The position numbers and the translations under genes were made by a program. The notes below the pieces were generated by a model that was given only the letters and a program-made list of their open reading frames with translations, searched no databases and was not told where the DNA came from. Positions 35,879-47,220 of a DNA stretch of 64,000 nt are shown here, in pieces. The DNA is from Rotaria macrura (Eukaryota; Rotifera; Eurotatoria; Philodinida; Philodinidae), in NCBI GenBank assembly GCA_900239685.1, contig OENT01000936.1:1-64000 (forward strand). Reading direction: 5' to 3'. Numbering within the stretch: position 1 is the first letter of the stretch; each line of letters starts with the position of its first letter.

Positions 35879-38800
35879 TTGAATCATATAGATAAAACAT
35901 GCGAGTTGAATTTCAAAGTCACAGTTAAATACGGAGTTGGTAGTGATGTTAAACCGTTACATGTTGCTGCTGGAGACTTGAATAGAGACATATATCAAGA
36001 TGTTGTAGTTGGTGATGCCGGTATTGTCAGTATTGATATCTTTTTTTGGATATGGTCATGAACATTTCACCGATCAAATTACACATTCTGCTGGTATTCG
36101 ATCTTATCCGTACTGAGTCGTTATGACGGATTTCAATAATGATAATCTATTGGCCATTTGCAATGCCTTTTACGGTATAAATAGTATTGGCGTATTTCTC
36201 GGTTTGGTTAATGGAAATTTTACAAATCAAATTATAGCTTCGCTTGATTTTTTCGGTCCCATATTATTTGTTTTTGGAGATTTTAATGATGATAGTCAGT
36301 CAGATATGGTGGTAATTAATGATGTAACTTCAAATATAGTGATGTTATTAGGGTAAACCCCTCCGCAGAATAAAAGGCCATGACCTTCTATTATGAAAAT
36401 TTACATCGCTCCTCAGACAGTGACCTAGTATTGTGGGCTATTTTTTTGCTCGGATTTACCGAGAAAGTTAAGGGTTTTTAAATATTTTTTTGCTGCTAAA
36501 ATAGACACTTTTAGCAGTCAAATAGTGGAAAACCAGTTTTTTTTACTTGGAAAAAGGTCATTTTTTCACAAAACCTTGATTTTTTTACAAAAAAAAACAG
36601 GTTTTATACTTAAAAACCTGGTTTTTAGTGCTAAAACCTGAAAATCTACTGGATTTCTGAAAAAGCTTCTGGAGATCGCATGGCCTTCTATTAGGTCTTC
36701 TGAAATTTTTCTTGGGGGGTGGCCTTTTATTCTAGGGTGGGTTTACAACAATGGATCATTTCACATGGAAACAAACATTCTTATCGTATATGATTCTATT
36801 CCCAAAACTTCGGTTGTTTCTGATTTTAGTGGAGACAATCAATTCGAAATAGCTCTCGCTATATATGGTATTAGTACGCTGGATATACTCTTAGGAAACG
36901 GATCAGGAACCTTTGTTCATTATGAATATTCGACTGGTAAGAGCTCTCGTTCATGCTCACTAGTCGTTGGCGGTTTTAATAACGACAAAGCTATCGACAT
37001 AATTGTCGCAAATTCCAATACAAATAATATTGGTCTATTTCAAGGGTTTTGAAATGCAACCTTTAGAAATGTGCTAACATATTGGACTGGGTCTAATTCA
37101 AGTTTACAGTTACTTGTTACTGATGACTTTAACAGGAATAACAATTTAGACTTTGCTATTGCTAATTTCAATTATAGTAACGTGCTTCTACTTGAAGGAT
37201 ACGGAAACAGAACATTGTCTATGGTCGCTGCGCATTCGACAGGAGTTTTCTCTATTCCTATGTCAATTGCTGTTGGTGATTTCGACAACAATGATCAATC
37301 TGATCTCGTTATTGCTAATCCGGCCTTAGATAAAATACTTATTTTGACATCATACATGATTTCTCTAAATGCGTATCAATCGACCTTTTCAACCGGTGAC
37401 AGGTCTCAAACGGATTCTATTGTAGTTGGTGATTTCAATGAAGAGAAACAGCTCGATATTGTAGTTACCAATATGAACACGAGTGGCATTGGTGTGTTTC
37501 TTGGACTTGGTAATGGAACTTTTAAAAGTCAAGATCCATACTATATTGGAAATAATTCTCAACCATTATCACTTGCTTTTGATGACTTCAATAACGATAA
37601 TAATCTTGATACAGTCGTCAGTATATTTGGTGAAAATTCGATTCGTATTTATCTAGGAAATGGCAATGGAACATTGGAACATACAAATGCCTATCAGTGA
37701 ACAGTTCTTCTGAATTCTCTGTTGATGTAGGAGACTTTAATAGAGACAAGAATCTCAATATTGTCACCGCTATCTATTTTAATAATAGTGCTGGCATATT
37801 ACTTGGATATGGCGATGGAACGTTTAATATTATCACAACATATTTATCTGGGAGTGATTGATCCTTGAACTCTGTCACTGTGGGTGATTTCAATAATGAC
37901 GATTGACTCGACTTTGCTGTTGCCTGCTATTAAAGTGGCAAAAAAACTGTACGCTTAGGTGACTTTCATGGATCGTTTCATATTTCAATGATTATTTCAA
38001 CCGAAAATGATCATATTAGTAACATTGTTGCAAGAGATGTGAATGACGATTCACGACTTGATCTTGTCTTTGCCAAACATTTTCCATCAAGTATCAATAT
38101 AGTTTTTAGATATGGAAATGGATCATTCGGGAATAAAAAGATTTATTCAACAGGTACTGGCTCCTTTCCATGGTCGACAGCTGTTGGTTACTTTAATAAA
38201 GATACTTTCTTATAAATCGTAGTTACGAATAAGTGGTATTTCAGTATTAGTTTAATGATGAGATATGGTAATGGAACGTTTCAAATGAAATATATGCTTT
38301 CAACTGAAACTGGCTCATTTCCATCTTCACTTGCATTAGGAGATTTTAATAATGATAATCAAATCGATATTGTTGTCAGCAATCCTGGCACGAATAGTTT
38401 TCGTCTATTCCTCGTTTATTTTAGTGCAGATTTTAGAAACGAAATTTCATTGCCTGCTGGTTCCAGTTCATATCCATCTTCAATCGCCTTCGGTGACTTC
38501 AATAAAAGTGATCAGTTGGATATATTTGTCGCTAATTTTGGAAATGTGAATATACAAATACTTATTGATCACAAAAAAGAAATTTTTACAAACAAAAGTA
38601 CTTATTCAACTGGCTTTGGTTCGCATCTACGATTTGTAGCTGCCGCAGATATAAATAAAGATGGCTGGCTTGATATTATTGTTGTCACTTCGTTAAACAA
38701 TCATCTTCAATTATTTTTACGTTTTGATTATGGAACATTCAAGGAACCAACTGTGCATTCAACTGAATTTGAATCTTATGCAAATGGACTTACTGTTGGT

Positions 38801-40552
38801 AATTTCAAAACGAATCGTTGGATGAATGTTGTTGTCTCTAATGGTGGTACATATTATATCGGAGTGTTTCTTGGATTTAATTATTCAACATTCATATTTT
38901 CAGAAGTGCCTTTTTAAATGAATGCATTTTAATTCCCTTATATGTTACTGCAGCTGATTTTAATAATGACCCTCAATGGGATATTGTAGTCTCGAATTCA
39001 AATGCTGACACTATAGATATATTGATGAGATGTCCTATCCGACAGGTTCTGCTCCAATTGTCATGATCGTCAATAGTTTTAATAACGATAACCAAACCGA
39101 TATTGCTGTCGCTAATTCAATTTTGTTTTAGTATGAGCATACGACTAGGGCATGACGATGAAACGTTTGCAACACAAATACAGTGTTCAACGGATACTTC
39201 ATCTCCAGATTTTCTTGTTGTTGGTGATTTCAATCAAGATAGGTGCTTGAATATCGCTGTTTCTTATAGCAACGGCGATTCTATTAGTATATTTATTAGT
39301 TTTGGCAATGGAACTTTTGCTGAATAACAACGGTATTTGATGTCGAATGAATCGTCAACAGTCTCGTTTGCCGTTAATGACATTAGCAATGACGATACTC
39401 TAGAGTTAGCTGTTCTCAAAAATGGCATAAACGAAATGATTATCTTTCTGCGATCTGGTAATGGTCAATTTCAAAACATATCAGCATACTCAACCGGAGC
39501 AAGTTCTGGGTCGTATTCGATTGCAGTGGGAGATTTGAATGACGATAGTTTCATGGATATCGCTGTAGCTAATCAAGGTAGCAAGAACGTCGGAATATGT
39601 TTTGGATATGGGAATGGGAATTTCTCATCCGTAATAGCACTCTCAGTTGGAATCAACTCTACTTTGACTATGATTGCCATCGTTGATTTGAATGCTGACA
39701 AAATACTCGATATAGATTTCTGCAATACAGGCAACGGTTATGGTAATGCACGTGCGTTTTATGGGTATGGTCATGGAAAAGTTGCTGTCATCATGACCTA
39801 TTCGACGGGTGCCCATATATATCCATTGTCTATAGTGGTACACGATTTCAATAATGACAACAGGCTACATCTGGCTATCGTCGGTCCTAATATTGATAAT
39901 GTAATATTGGTGTTTGGAGATAAAAGCACACCTTTCTCAATACAGAAAACATATTCAACTGGACACTTATCTTCTCCTAATGCAGTCACCATCGATGATT
40001 TCAATAAGGATAATCATCTTGGTATTGCAGTGAACAATACTGGAGTAAATAATATCGGTATTCTTTTTGGATTCGGTGATGACACATTTCACGAAGAAAG
40101 GCATATTCGACTGCTTACAGTTCTAATCCGTGTGCTATTGTTGCTGGATACATCATTAATGACCATCGATAAGACGTTGTTGTTACAAAGTCCAGCTTGA
40201 CGACATAAGTATTCTCTTTGGCTATGGCAACGGAACGTTTTCCTTACCGACCCATTATTGAAATGGAACAGGTTCTTCACCATAGTCGATTAAAGTTGCC
40301 GATTTAAACAAAGATAACCAACTGGATATTGCTTTTAGTAACGTTGGTACTAATCAAATAGTTATATTTTACGGTATACGCGATGGAATTTTAAAAAGTC
40401 CAGAGTCACACTCGATTAATTATAATGTTCGGCCCGTTGCTGTTAATATTGTTGATTTCAATAACGAGAGTTGGTTAGATATAGCTGTAGCAAACTATGG
40501 TACGGGCGATGTAGATATTTTTTACAAAAATGCTAATCATTTTTTCAATTGA
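35879..40552 (+). pseudogene. FG-GAP/VCBS repeat protein, 28 blades, decayed
   Basis: About 28 copies of a repeat of some 51 residues (about 153 bp) follow each other, each carrying a calcium-loop motif such as GDFNNDNQLD, then a strand of the type IVVANxGTNNIG, then FLGYGNGTF and YSTG. These form the blades of beta-propellers, as in integrin alpha chains and in bacterial VCBS proteins; such proteins are usually secreted or anchored outside the cell. Long FG-GAP arrays are common in bdelloids. Here the reading frame is interrupted by several stops and frameshifts: for example, one extra T in a T-run near 36046, stops at 37050, 37859, 37905 and 38213, and a frame change near 37698. A 388-bp MITE also splits blade 3. 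So this copy is almost surely dead, although several blades in a row remain readable (37071-37700, 38255-38917, 39337-40200). One T-run change could be a sequencing error, but not all of them. Confidence 0.85.
36356..36743. mobile_element. TA-flanked MITE, 388 bp, inserted in the FG-GAP gene
   Basis: The ends are inverted: AACCCCTCCGCAGAATAAAAG on the left and AACCCACCCTAGAATAAAAG reading in from the right, sharing a perfect AGAATAAAAGGCCA block. TA dinucleotides flank it at 36354-36355 and 36744-36745. Removing the element with one TA joins GGG-TA to C-AAC, which reads LLGYNNGSF, exactly the FG-GAP consensus; this fixes both ends and the TA duplication. The inside is full of T-runs and A-runs and encodes nothing. 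TA targets point to the Tc1/mariner/IS630 group, but the parent family is not known to me. Confidence 0.9.
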
Positions 40553-42251
40553 TATTAGCTTTATTTTGTTTAAACATAAAATATCGAAATTTCCAATATT
40601 GTCATTCATGTATAGAGAACAGTTTTTCGACCTGTATTGCACACTTAAATGTACTATTCATTGGTACAGAGAAAATAAGTGATTCATCAAAGAACCAAAC
40701 GCAATTATTTGCCTTGTTTTCGAAAGTGATTATCCCTTGTCGGATTAGATTGTTCTCGGTATATGTATTATCTCTGTCTACTAATCTTCTATTCATAAAG
40801 TGTACTATAGATCATATACAAAGAATTGGATCATCGTATCAGAAAGGATGACATTTTTTACCTAAGTATTCATTAATTCAAAATAAATTGATACATATGA
40901 AGCGAACGAGGTGAATCGTACTACGACAACAATGAAATATTATTTTAAGTGATGCCTGTGTTCAAACAATCAGAGCATTCTCATTTGATGGCATCAGTTA
41001 TTACATAGGGGAAAAATCAAAGCAAACAATTGTTTTTCATTCATTGTACACCTTATCGATCGTTTTTAATAGTTCAGTAAAAGTAGCAGTTCTTGTAATT
41101 GAAGTTGCTTGCCTAGTTTCTACACATAATGAAAGATCGAGCAACTGTTTTTATTAAGCGCAAAAAGGATAGCACGTTTTAATACGTTGTCAATTAAATC
41201 TAGTCAAAGGATTTCACATTGAAAAAATATTTTTCGTGATAGCTCTTTGTCCAAGTTCCCTGGTAGTCACACATTGAAGGATGGCCGTATCCAATGTTTG
41301 ATCTGGTAAGAAGATCTAAAATTAAGATTCTAGACGAGCAAGTAATTTTATTGTACAATAGTATTCACATTCAGTCTCACAACAAAATTGAAGCTTAGTA
41401 AAATATCTCTTCATGAAGAATGATTTGGCTCTATAACTATTCGCTTCTATTTGATACAGTGAATTTAACAAGAATAATACCTCAAGCAAATGATATGTAA
41501 CTATATTTGTGTTCATGACTAGTACACGTCATGCTTTTCCGATCAATTGATTTGATGATATGTAGCAGACTGGTGGGTCATTATCTAGCTACACATTCTA
41601 ATGTCATACACAATTATAGTTGAACCAGAGCTGGACAAGTAGGACTTTCTCGAGTACGAGTACTTCGAGTATTCTGCACAACTCTGCATAGTTTTATTGA
41701 CTGACGACTGTCACTCGTCTCCACCGGTAGCACTCAACTACATATATTCTATTTGAATTTGGCACAGCATTACTAAAACTATGTAGTAGTAACAGTAATC
41801 ATTCAATTGGCTACTGCTGAAGTAGCATAATTTAAACACTGTATTTGTGACAAAAAAAAATGGTCATTACTTCTGCCATTGATTTTTGTTGCAACATTTC
41901 GTTTTACGTTGGTTTGCTAAACATAGCTGCCATCATATTTTCTATTGAAGACTGATAAATGGTTCGAATAAAACTATTCTAAATGAAATTTATTTACTTT
42001 CCAATTGAATGAAAACTAAATAGGATCAATGTGTTGGGTAGCTACTTTCGTTCGTAGAAGAAATCAATATTATGACGTTGGATAAAACTAAATTCTTTAA
42101 TAGAAGAACATATTAAATCAAAAAAAAATGTCCTTACATATGATAGAACATTTTTGAATACTTTGATAAAAGATAACATGAAAATACGATGAGTTCTATG
42201 TCCAGATTGATAAGAAACAAAGAAACCGAACGTTTCTTCATTCTCTCTTGA
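40553..42251. other. No recognised gene apart from a very short MITE
   Basis: A 100-codon frame at 40549-40851, starting inside the end of the FG-GAP array, has no domain signal. AT-rich sequence otherwise; see 41624-41687. Confidence 0.45.
41624..41687. mobile_element. Possible 64-bp hAT-like micro-MITE
   Basis: The block begins ACCAGAGCTGGACAAGTA and ends with the inverse GCAGAGTTGTGCAGAATA. The centre is the palindrome-like CTCGAGTACGAGTACTTCGAG. Flanking octamers ATAGTTGA and ATAGTTTT match at 6 of 8 positions, compatible with an old hAT-type target duplication. Very short, so chance cannot be excluded. Confidence 0.42.
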
Positions 42252-42258
42252 TATAAAA
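42252..42258 (+). promoter_or_regulatory. Candidate TATA box of the amine oxidase gene
   Basis: TATAAAA lies 45 nt before the ATG of the amine oxidase gene, at a plausible distance for a short leader. In such AT-rich DNA this is only suggestive. Confidence 0.3.
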
Positions 42259-42302
42259 GTGTGCAAAGTTCAAAAATCATTAAAATCCTAACATCAATAC
42301 TC

Positions 42303-43751
42303 ATGATGACTAGTACGAGTCGTACAAGAGATGGCTTCGTTCATCAAACGAATAGCTGTCTCGTAAGTGGTCTCATAACATCTGCTGCTATTCAATCGTC
42401 ATCAGTAATACCAGACAGTTCTTTCGATGTTATTATTATTGGTGCTGGTTTCACAGGTCTCATGGCTGCTCGGGAACTTAGTCGTCGTAATCGAAAAGTG
42501 TTAATTATTGAAGCGCGTGATCGAATAGGTGGTCGAACATTTACAACCGAATTCGAAAATCAAAAGTATGAAATAGGTGGTACATGGATACATTGGAGTC
42601 AACCTCATGTATGGACTGAAGTTACACGCTACGGTCTTTCAATCTCAGAAACGAAAGGTGTAACAGCTGATCAACTTAGTCTACTTTTGGATAATGGTTC
42701 CCGGTTGAAGTTGACATCCATGTCAGAATTATTACCACAATTATGTGAAGCAATGAATAAGTATAGTGATGTTGATGGAGTTCAAGGACGTACTGTCTTG
42801 CCATCTCCATATGAACCGTTGGCTGCACAAGAAACCACTGAAATATATGATAAACTATCCATGCAAGATCGGCTAGATCAAATATCATCCATGTTCAATA
42901 ATAATAAAGATATGTATGAATTTTTCGATGCATATCTTTCAATGAATCCACAAGGTAGACTTTCAGAAAGTGGATTTATGGATCATTTACGTTGGTGGAT
43001 ACTTGGAGACTATGAAACATGTCGATTATTCGATAAAACGAGTCGATATAAAATTGCTGACGGAACAAGTGCACTAGCACAAGCTATGCTTAATGATTGT
43101 GACAAAGTTCAATTGTTACTATCTACTCCAATTATGTCTGTTAATCGAACCGATGATGGCAATGTTACAATATGCACACAAAATGGGCTATCATTTTCTG
43201 GACGTACGACAGTTATAACGATTCCATTGAATACATTGTATAAAATAGAGTTTTCTCCATCATTAAATCTTGAAAAACAACGTGTTATTAATGAACGACA
43301 ATGTCGTGGTGGTAGTAAAGTAGCTGTTAAGCTTGAAGAACCCATCGGAAATTGGTCTGGCTATGCACCATATCCCCATCCAATTAACATGGCTTTTACA
43401 GATGATGAAGAAGGATCAACGATTATTATCTTTGGAATGGAAGATTTATTGAATGTTCAAAATCCTGATGCTATAAAAATTGCTTTAAGCAAGTTAATAC
43501 CGGATGTTAAAATTAAATATATTATTGGACATGACTGGCGTAGTGATCCTTTCGCAGATGGAACATGGGGATGGTTTCGAGCTGGTCAAGTAACGTCGAA
43601 TTTACTGAAATTACAAGAACATGAGCCCCCACTGTTTTTTGCAAGTAGCGATACAGCAAATGGTTGGCGAGGATTTATTGATGGAGCTCTTGAAAGTGGG
43701 CTGACTGTTGCTCGACATGTTGAGAAGTATCTCAACGAACAATCAAGTTAA
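42303..43751 (+). CDS. Flavin monoamine oxidase, fungal MAO-N-like
   Basis: An intronless 482-residue FAD enzyme that should oxidise amines to aldehydes with release of ammonia and hydrogen peroxide. The N-terminal dinucleotide fold has DVIIIGAGFTGLMAAREL with GxGxxG at residues 47-52 and Glu70 for the ribose, then RDRIGGRT. The C-terminal FAD segment reads ASSDTANGWRGFIDGALESG. Several stretches follow Aspergillus MAO-N as I remember it: GGTWIHWSQPHVW, then DVDGVQGRTVLP, the MQDRLDQI helix, then FADGTWGWFRAGQV. Animal MAO-A/B have a C-terminal membrane helix and a Cys-linked flavin motif; neither is seen here. The C-terminus (NEQSS) also lacks a peroxisomal ARL/SKL tail. The first ATG in the open frame is at 42303 (a second follows at once). 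Fungal-type sequence and lack of introns point to horizontal transfer. Substrate is unproven. Confidence 0.9.
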   Translation: MMTSTSRTRDGFVHQTNSCLVSGLITSAAIQSSSVIPDSSFDVIIIGAGFTGLMAARELSRRNRKVLIIEARDRIGGRTFTTEFENQKYEIGGTWIHWSQPHVWTEVTRYGLSISETKGVTADQLSLLLDNGSRLKLTSMSELLPQLCEAMNKYSDVDGVQGRTVLPSPYEPLAAQETTEIYDKLSMQDRLDQISSMFNNNKDMYEFFDAYLSMNPQGRLSESGFMDHLRWWILGDYETCRLFDKTSRYKIADGTSALAQAMLNDCDKVQLLLSTPIMSVNRTDDGNVTICTQNGLSFSGRTTVITIPLNTLYKIEFSPSLNLEKQRVINERQCRGGSKVAVKLEEPIGNWSGYAPYPHPINMAFTDDEEGSTIIIFGMEDLLNVQNPDAIKIALSKLIPDVKIKYIIGHDWRSDPFADGTWGWFRAGQVTSNLLKLQEHEPPLFFASSDTANGWRGFIDGALESGLTVARHVEKYLNEQSS

Positions 43752-45900
43752 ATCAGATGACAAGAAAAAAGAAATCACCTAAAAATTTACTTTTATATAT
43801 TTGATTTGCTTTTAAATGAATTCTGTAAAATACTACCGAAATTCAGTTAGTATAGTGTTAATAAGTAGTATGTAATTCAGGGAGTTACGTTTTTATGAGA
43901 ATTTTCTTTTAAAGTTCGTCGACCTTCATAGGAAGAATTCTAGCGATGTATTTCGACTATCAATGAAATGTCAAGATTCTCAAGTTAGAAATAAACCTAT
44001 CATTACTATACTCATAGAATTTAAAAGTAGCTCTCAAGCAAGTAAAAGTCTATAATATAAACTGTTGTGTCTATCGTACAGAGATTTTCTTGATTCTTGA
44101 TGTTGAATATTTTCTCTTTAGTATATCATTATTATGCAATGATCATAATATTTTACGTTAAATCAATAGAAACCGTCGTATTCTACATTTTTAAACTTTG
44201 GGTCAACCTAACGTGCTTTATGTGAACCGCACTCACCGTTTTATATGAAGTCAAAACGATCATTGGAAAAACAGCTATACCATATCGTTTCTATACACCA
44301 TTCTTGCGTAGTTCGACGTGTTCGTTGTTAATGCAAGTTACAATGCTAACATATGCGACATGATTTTATGATTCACTGTCACAAAACAATAAGACTTGTG
44401 AATGTTAACTTTACCTAATGTGACAGCTCAGTAACACATTTATAAATGTATGTAATTATATTCTTTCAAGACCGTCTATTAAAAAAATAGACGTGATTTT
44501 CAATATGCTGAATCGGAAGACTTATTGAAATCACGAATGAATCCCACAATGTGTGTCACTTTTACTCATCATTGATCAAAAGTAAGAGGTTGAAAACAAA
44601 AAGGATTTCATACAGAATTTCCAAACTCCTTCCTATGAAAAATAACAAATGAATATCAGCCCAAACAAACAACTTTGCCTGAACCATTCCCCCATCTTTC
44701 ATCTACACCTACCAACCCTTAGTATCAGTACGATAGTGAATTCGAATCAGGAGCCGTATTTACCTCTTCAACAGAAGAAATCTGTCCACATAGTATGCTT
44801 ATACATCTTGATATACGAACCTATGATTGCCCTCTTTTCGTTTCAATTCCTTCTGATCGTATGTCGGTTTTCCCTTTTTTTTGTTTTTTTCTCTCTTCTT
44901 CTTTCCGCTTCTTTTGGCATTTTTTTATTTTTATGTTTCTTCGCTCTCTCGTGGTATTGTATTTTTAATATAGATTAGATGTTGGCTCGTTACTATGTTT
45001 GCTGTTTCTTCTTATTTTGCCCCCGCCTCCTTAAGTGGGAGTGATATGTACCATGGTTACTAGACTATTCAGTCTTAATACAAATATGTAAACGATTTCT
45101 CTTTTATCTCCGTTTCTTGGCAATACTTTTCTTGTTATATGAAGTCCCATATGAACCTTGTGTGCTTTGTAAACTATACTAATACACTGTATGTACAATC
45201 TTCTCCTCTCAAAGAACCTGTAACACTCGTGATATATTAACAGGCCTCAGGGCATTAAATCTTCGATTAAAGCATAAAAAAAGGGATGTCATACACGATT
45301 TGAATGCATCTTGTAGTTTAAGATATTAGAACAGGAACTTGAATTTATTACTATATCTAGATTCAGAAAAAAACGCCAACCGACGCTCAATTGAAAAATT
45401 TTTCAAAAATTTTTCAATATAAGAGAATGGTACATCAAGTGAAATATTTTACTGTTTTCTATGTTGTGTTCGATCGATTTTAAGCATTCTTGTAAGTAAC
45501 TAGATGGTTCATATTTTTAATGAAATACCGAATGTGATAATTATCCTTTTTAAGAATTTATAGGATGAATGCAAGTGTCGATTTCCTCTTTCTATGATCT
45601 AAAATAATGATTGAATCATTACGTTTTTATTTCTCAGAACAAGACTAGAGAAAAGAACAGACACTTCTAAGTTAATTTAAAAACGACGCCAATTCTTTTC
45701 ATTATATTGCAGAGTTTATTCGGTGTATTTGCTGCCGAAAGCAAATAAAGAATAAAGAAAGAAAAAGAAAGTTCTCTCGAATTCTGACATGAAACACAGC
45801 AAGAGAATACATATTTATCTGCGATGCACATATATTTCTCTTCTCGTTCTTTGCCAGTTTAAGATTTCAGAACACATTTTTACTTCTATTCGTGAAAAAA
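43752..45900. other. No recognised gene (2.1 kb)
   Basis: Contains a 109-codon frame at 44649-44978 that is only the translation of a pyrimidine-rich tract (about 44865-44945). Nothing else recognised; the last 60 nt probably include the leader of the B-box gene. Confidence 0.5.
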
Positions 45901-47220
45901 ATGCGTCGTTCAATCTCACCACGTTCATGCGCTAACACTGGATGCAAAAATTCATCGCGTGCTCTATGCATTTGCTGCAATCGATATTTATGTATTGAAC
46001 ATCTAAAAGATCATTCTGATAAACAAAACGAAACTCATCTTCATTCATTAATTGCTGAAATTAATGTTCTATCGGATCATTTTCATCGTATACCTCTAAT
46101 TATACCACCTTTTTTAAAAACTCTTGATAAGTGGCGTGCTGACGCTTATCATACTATCGATCGTTTTTACGATATGCAGCGTCAGTATTTTCAACAATTC
46201 GTTCAAGATACTCAAGATAAACAACAAAAAGAAATCGATCGTTTGCGATTAAGAACCAATGATCTTATACGAGACCAAAATACAACTGAGGAAGATATTG
46301 TTTTAATAAAAGATGCAATCAAATGTATTGAACAAGATTTAAATGAATTGCCATATATTCAATGTGATATTCGTCCATTAGTTATCGATGAAAACATTGC
46401 CACGCGTTGGTCTAAACGAACCACAGAAGATCTCCTGCCACTTTCACGTCCATTTCGAACGATAAATCTCATCGATGATAGCTATTGTTGGATGGCTACT
46501 AATGAAAAATATTTACTAGTACATAATAAACCTGATTTATATTTACTAGATCGACAACTATCTATTGTTAGTAAAATACCGTGGACACACGGTCGAATAT
46601 ATATATTGTGCTGGTCATCTACATTAAACCGTTTTATTGTTGTTACGAATGATACAATTTTTACTACTGATGAAAATCTGCAAGCAATTGAACGATGTGA
46701 TTTGAACTATCTTCATAATAATATTTATCGTAATTGGCGTTCTGGTACATGTTCAAATACAAATTTATTTCTATCAACAGGAGAATTAGGTACATCAATA
46801 TGTGAATTTACATTATTACCATCAATACAATTCGTGAAAGAATGGTCATCACCATTAACGTGCCGAAAAGATGAATTCATTGATGATTTATGTTATAAAA
46901 ATGGTAAATTGGCTATAATCATTTTTCATCAACCAACAAATGAAATACATCTCGATTTACGTTCGTCATTAACATTAGATGTGATTTGGTCGATCGAAAT
47001 CAGTAATATTGTAGCACGACGTACAACTGGTTGTTGTTGGTTGAATCATGATGAATGGCTCATCGTAGATGAATATGATTTTCGTCTATTTCATATATCA
47101 GCAACAGGACATCTTTTAAAAAGTGACAAATATGAACCGGCACCTTATAATGCTTTACTATTTGGCAAAGACATACTTGCGATACGAACTGTTCAAGGCG
47201 TTAATTTGCATAAACTTTAA
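45901..47220 (+). CDS. B-box-type zinc-finger protein with C-terminal beta-propeller-like region
   Basis: A single-exon 439-residue protein. Residues 10-48 form a B-box-like zinc-binding module: Cys10, Cys15, Cys23/25/26, Cys31, His34, His38 and His46. Residues 75-165 are predicted to form a coiled coil (RFYDMQRQYFQQFVQDTQDK and on). The remaining part, about 190-439, is beta-rich with repeated short hydrophobic strands (KYLLVHNKPDLYLLDRQLSI, then RIYILCWSSTLNRFIVV) and looks like a WD/NHL-like propeller, although no classic NHL motif is visible. The order B-box, coiled coil, propeller is that of TRIM-NHL relatives without a RING, a group expanded in bdelloids. Such proteins act as cytoplasmic scaffolds or RNA/protein regulators; the RING and thus E3 activity is absent. 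The ATG at 45901 is the first in the frame. The frame is intact. Confidence 0.78.
   Translation: MRRSISPRSCANTGCKNSSRALCICCNRYLCIEHLKDHSDKQNETHLHSLIAEINVLSDHFHRIPLIIPPFLKTLDKWRADAYHTIDRFYDMQRQYFQQFVQDTQDKQQKEIDRLRLRTNDLIRDQNTTEEDIVLIKDAIKCIEQDLNELPYIQCDIRPLVIDENIATRWSKRTTEDLLPLSRPFRTINLIDDSYCWMATNEKYLLVHNKPDLYLLDRQLSIVSKIPWTHGRIYILCWSSTLNRFIVVTNDTIFTTDENLQAIERCDLNYLHNNIYRNWRSGTCSNTNLFLSTGELGTSICEFTLLPSIQFVKEWSSPLTCRKDEFIDDLCYKNGKLAIIIFHQPTNEIHLDLRSSLTLDVIWSIEISNIVARRTTGCCWLNHDEWLIVDEYDFRLFHISATGHLLKSDKYEPAPYNALLFGKDILAIRTVQGVNLHKL

Noticed and set aside
35879-40552. Reading the FG-GAP region as several separate small genes
   Set aside because: The blades are colinear and evenly spaced through the stops; one decayed gene explains them better.
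42261-42302. Longer N-terminus for the amine oxidase (GTG start)
   Set aside because: A GTG start is not expected in a nuclear eukaryotic gene; the ATG at 42303 is in frame, and the sequence after it resembles the MAO-N start.
44649-44978. 109-codon frame with hydrophobic C-terminus
   Set aside because: It is the translation of a pyrimidine-rich tract; Phe, Leu and Ser runs follow from composition. It starts with ATG but has no family signal.
45892-45900. GTG start for the B-box protein
   Set aside because: The first ATG in the frame is at 45901, three codons later.
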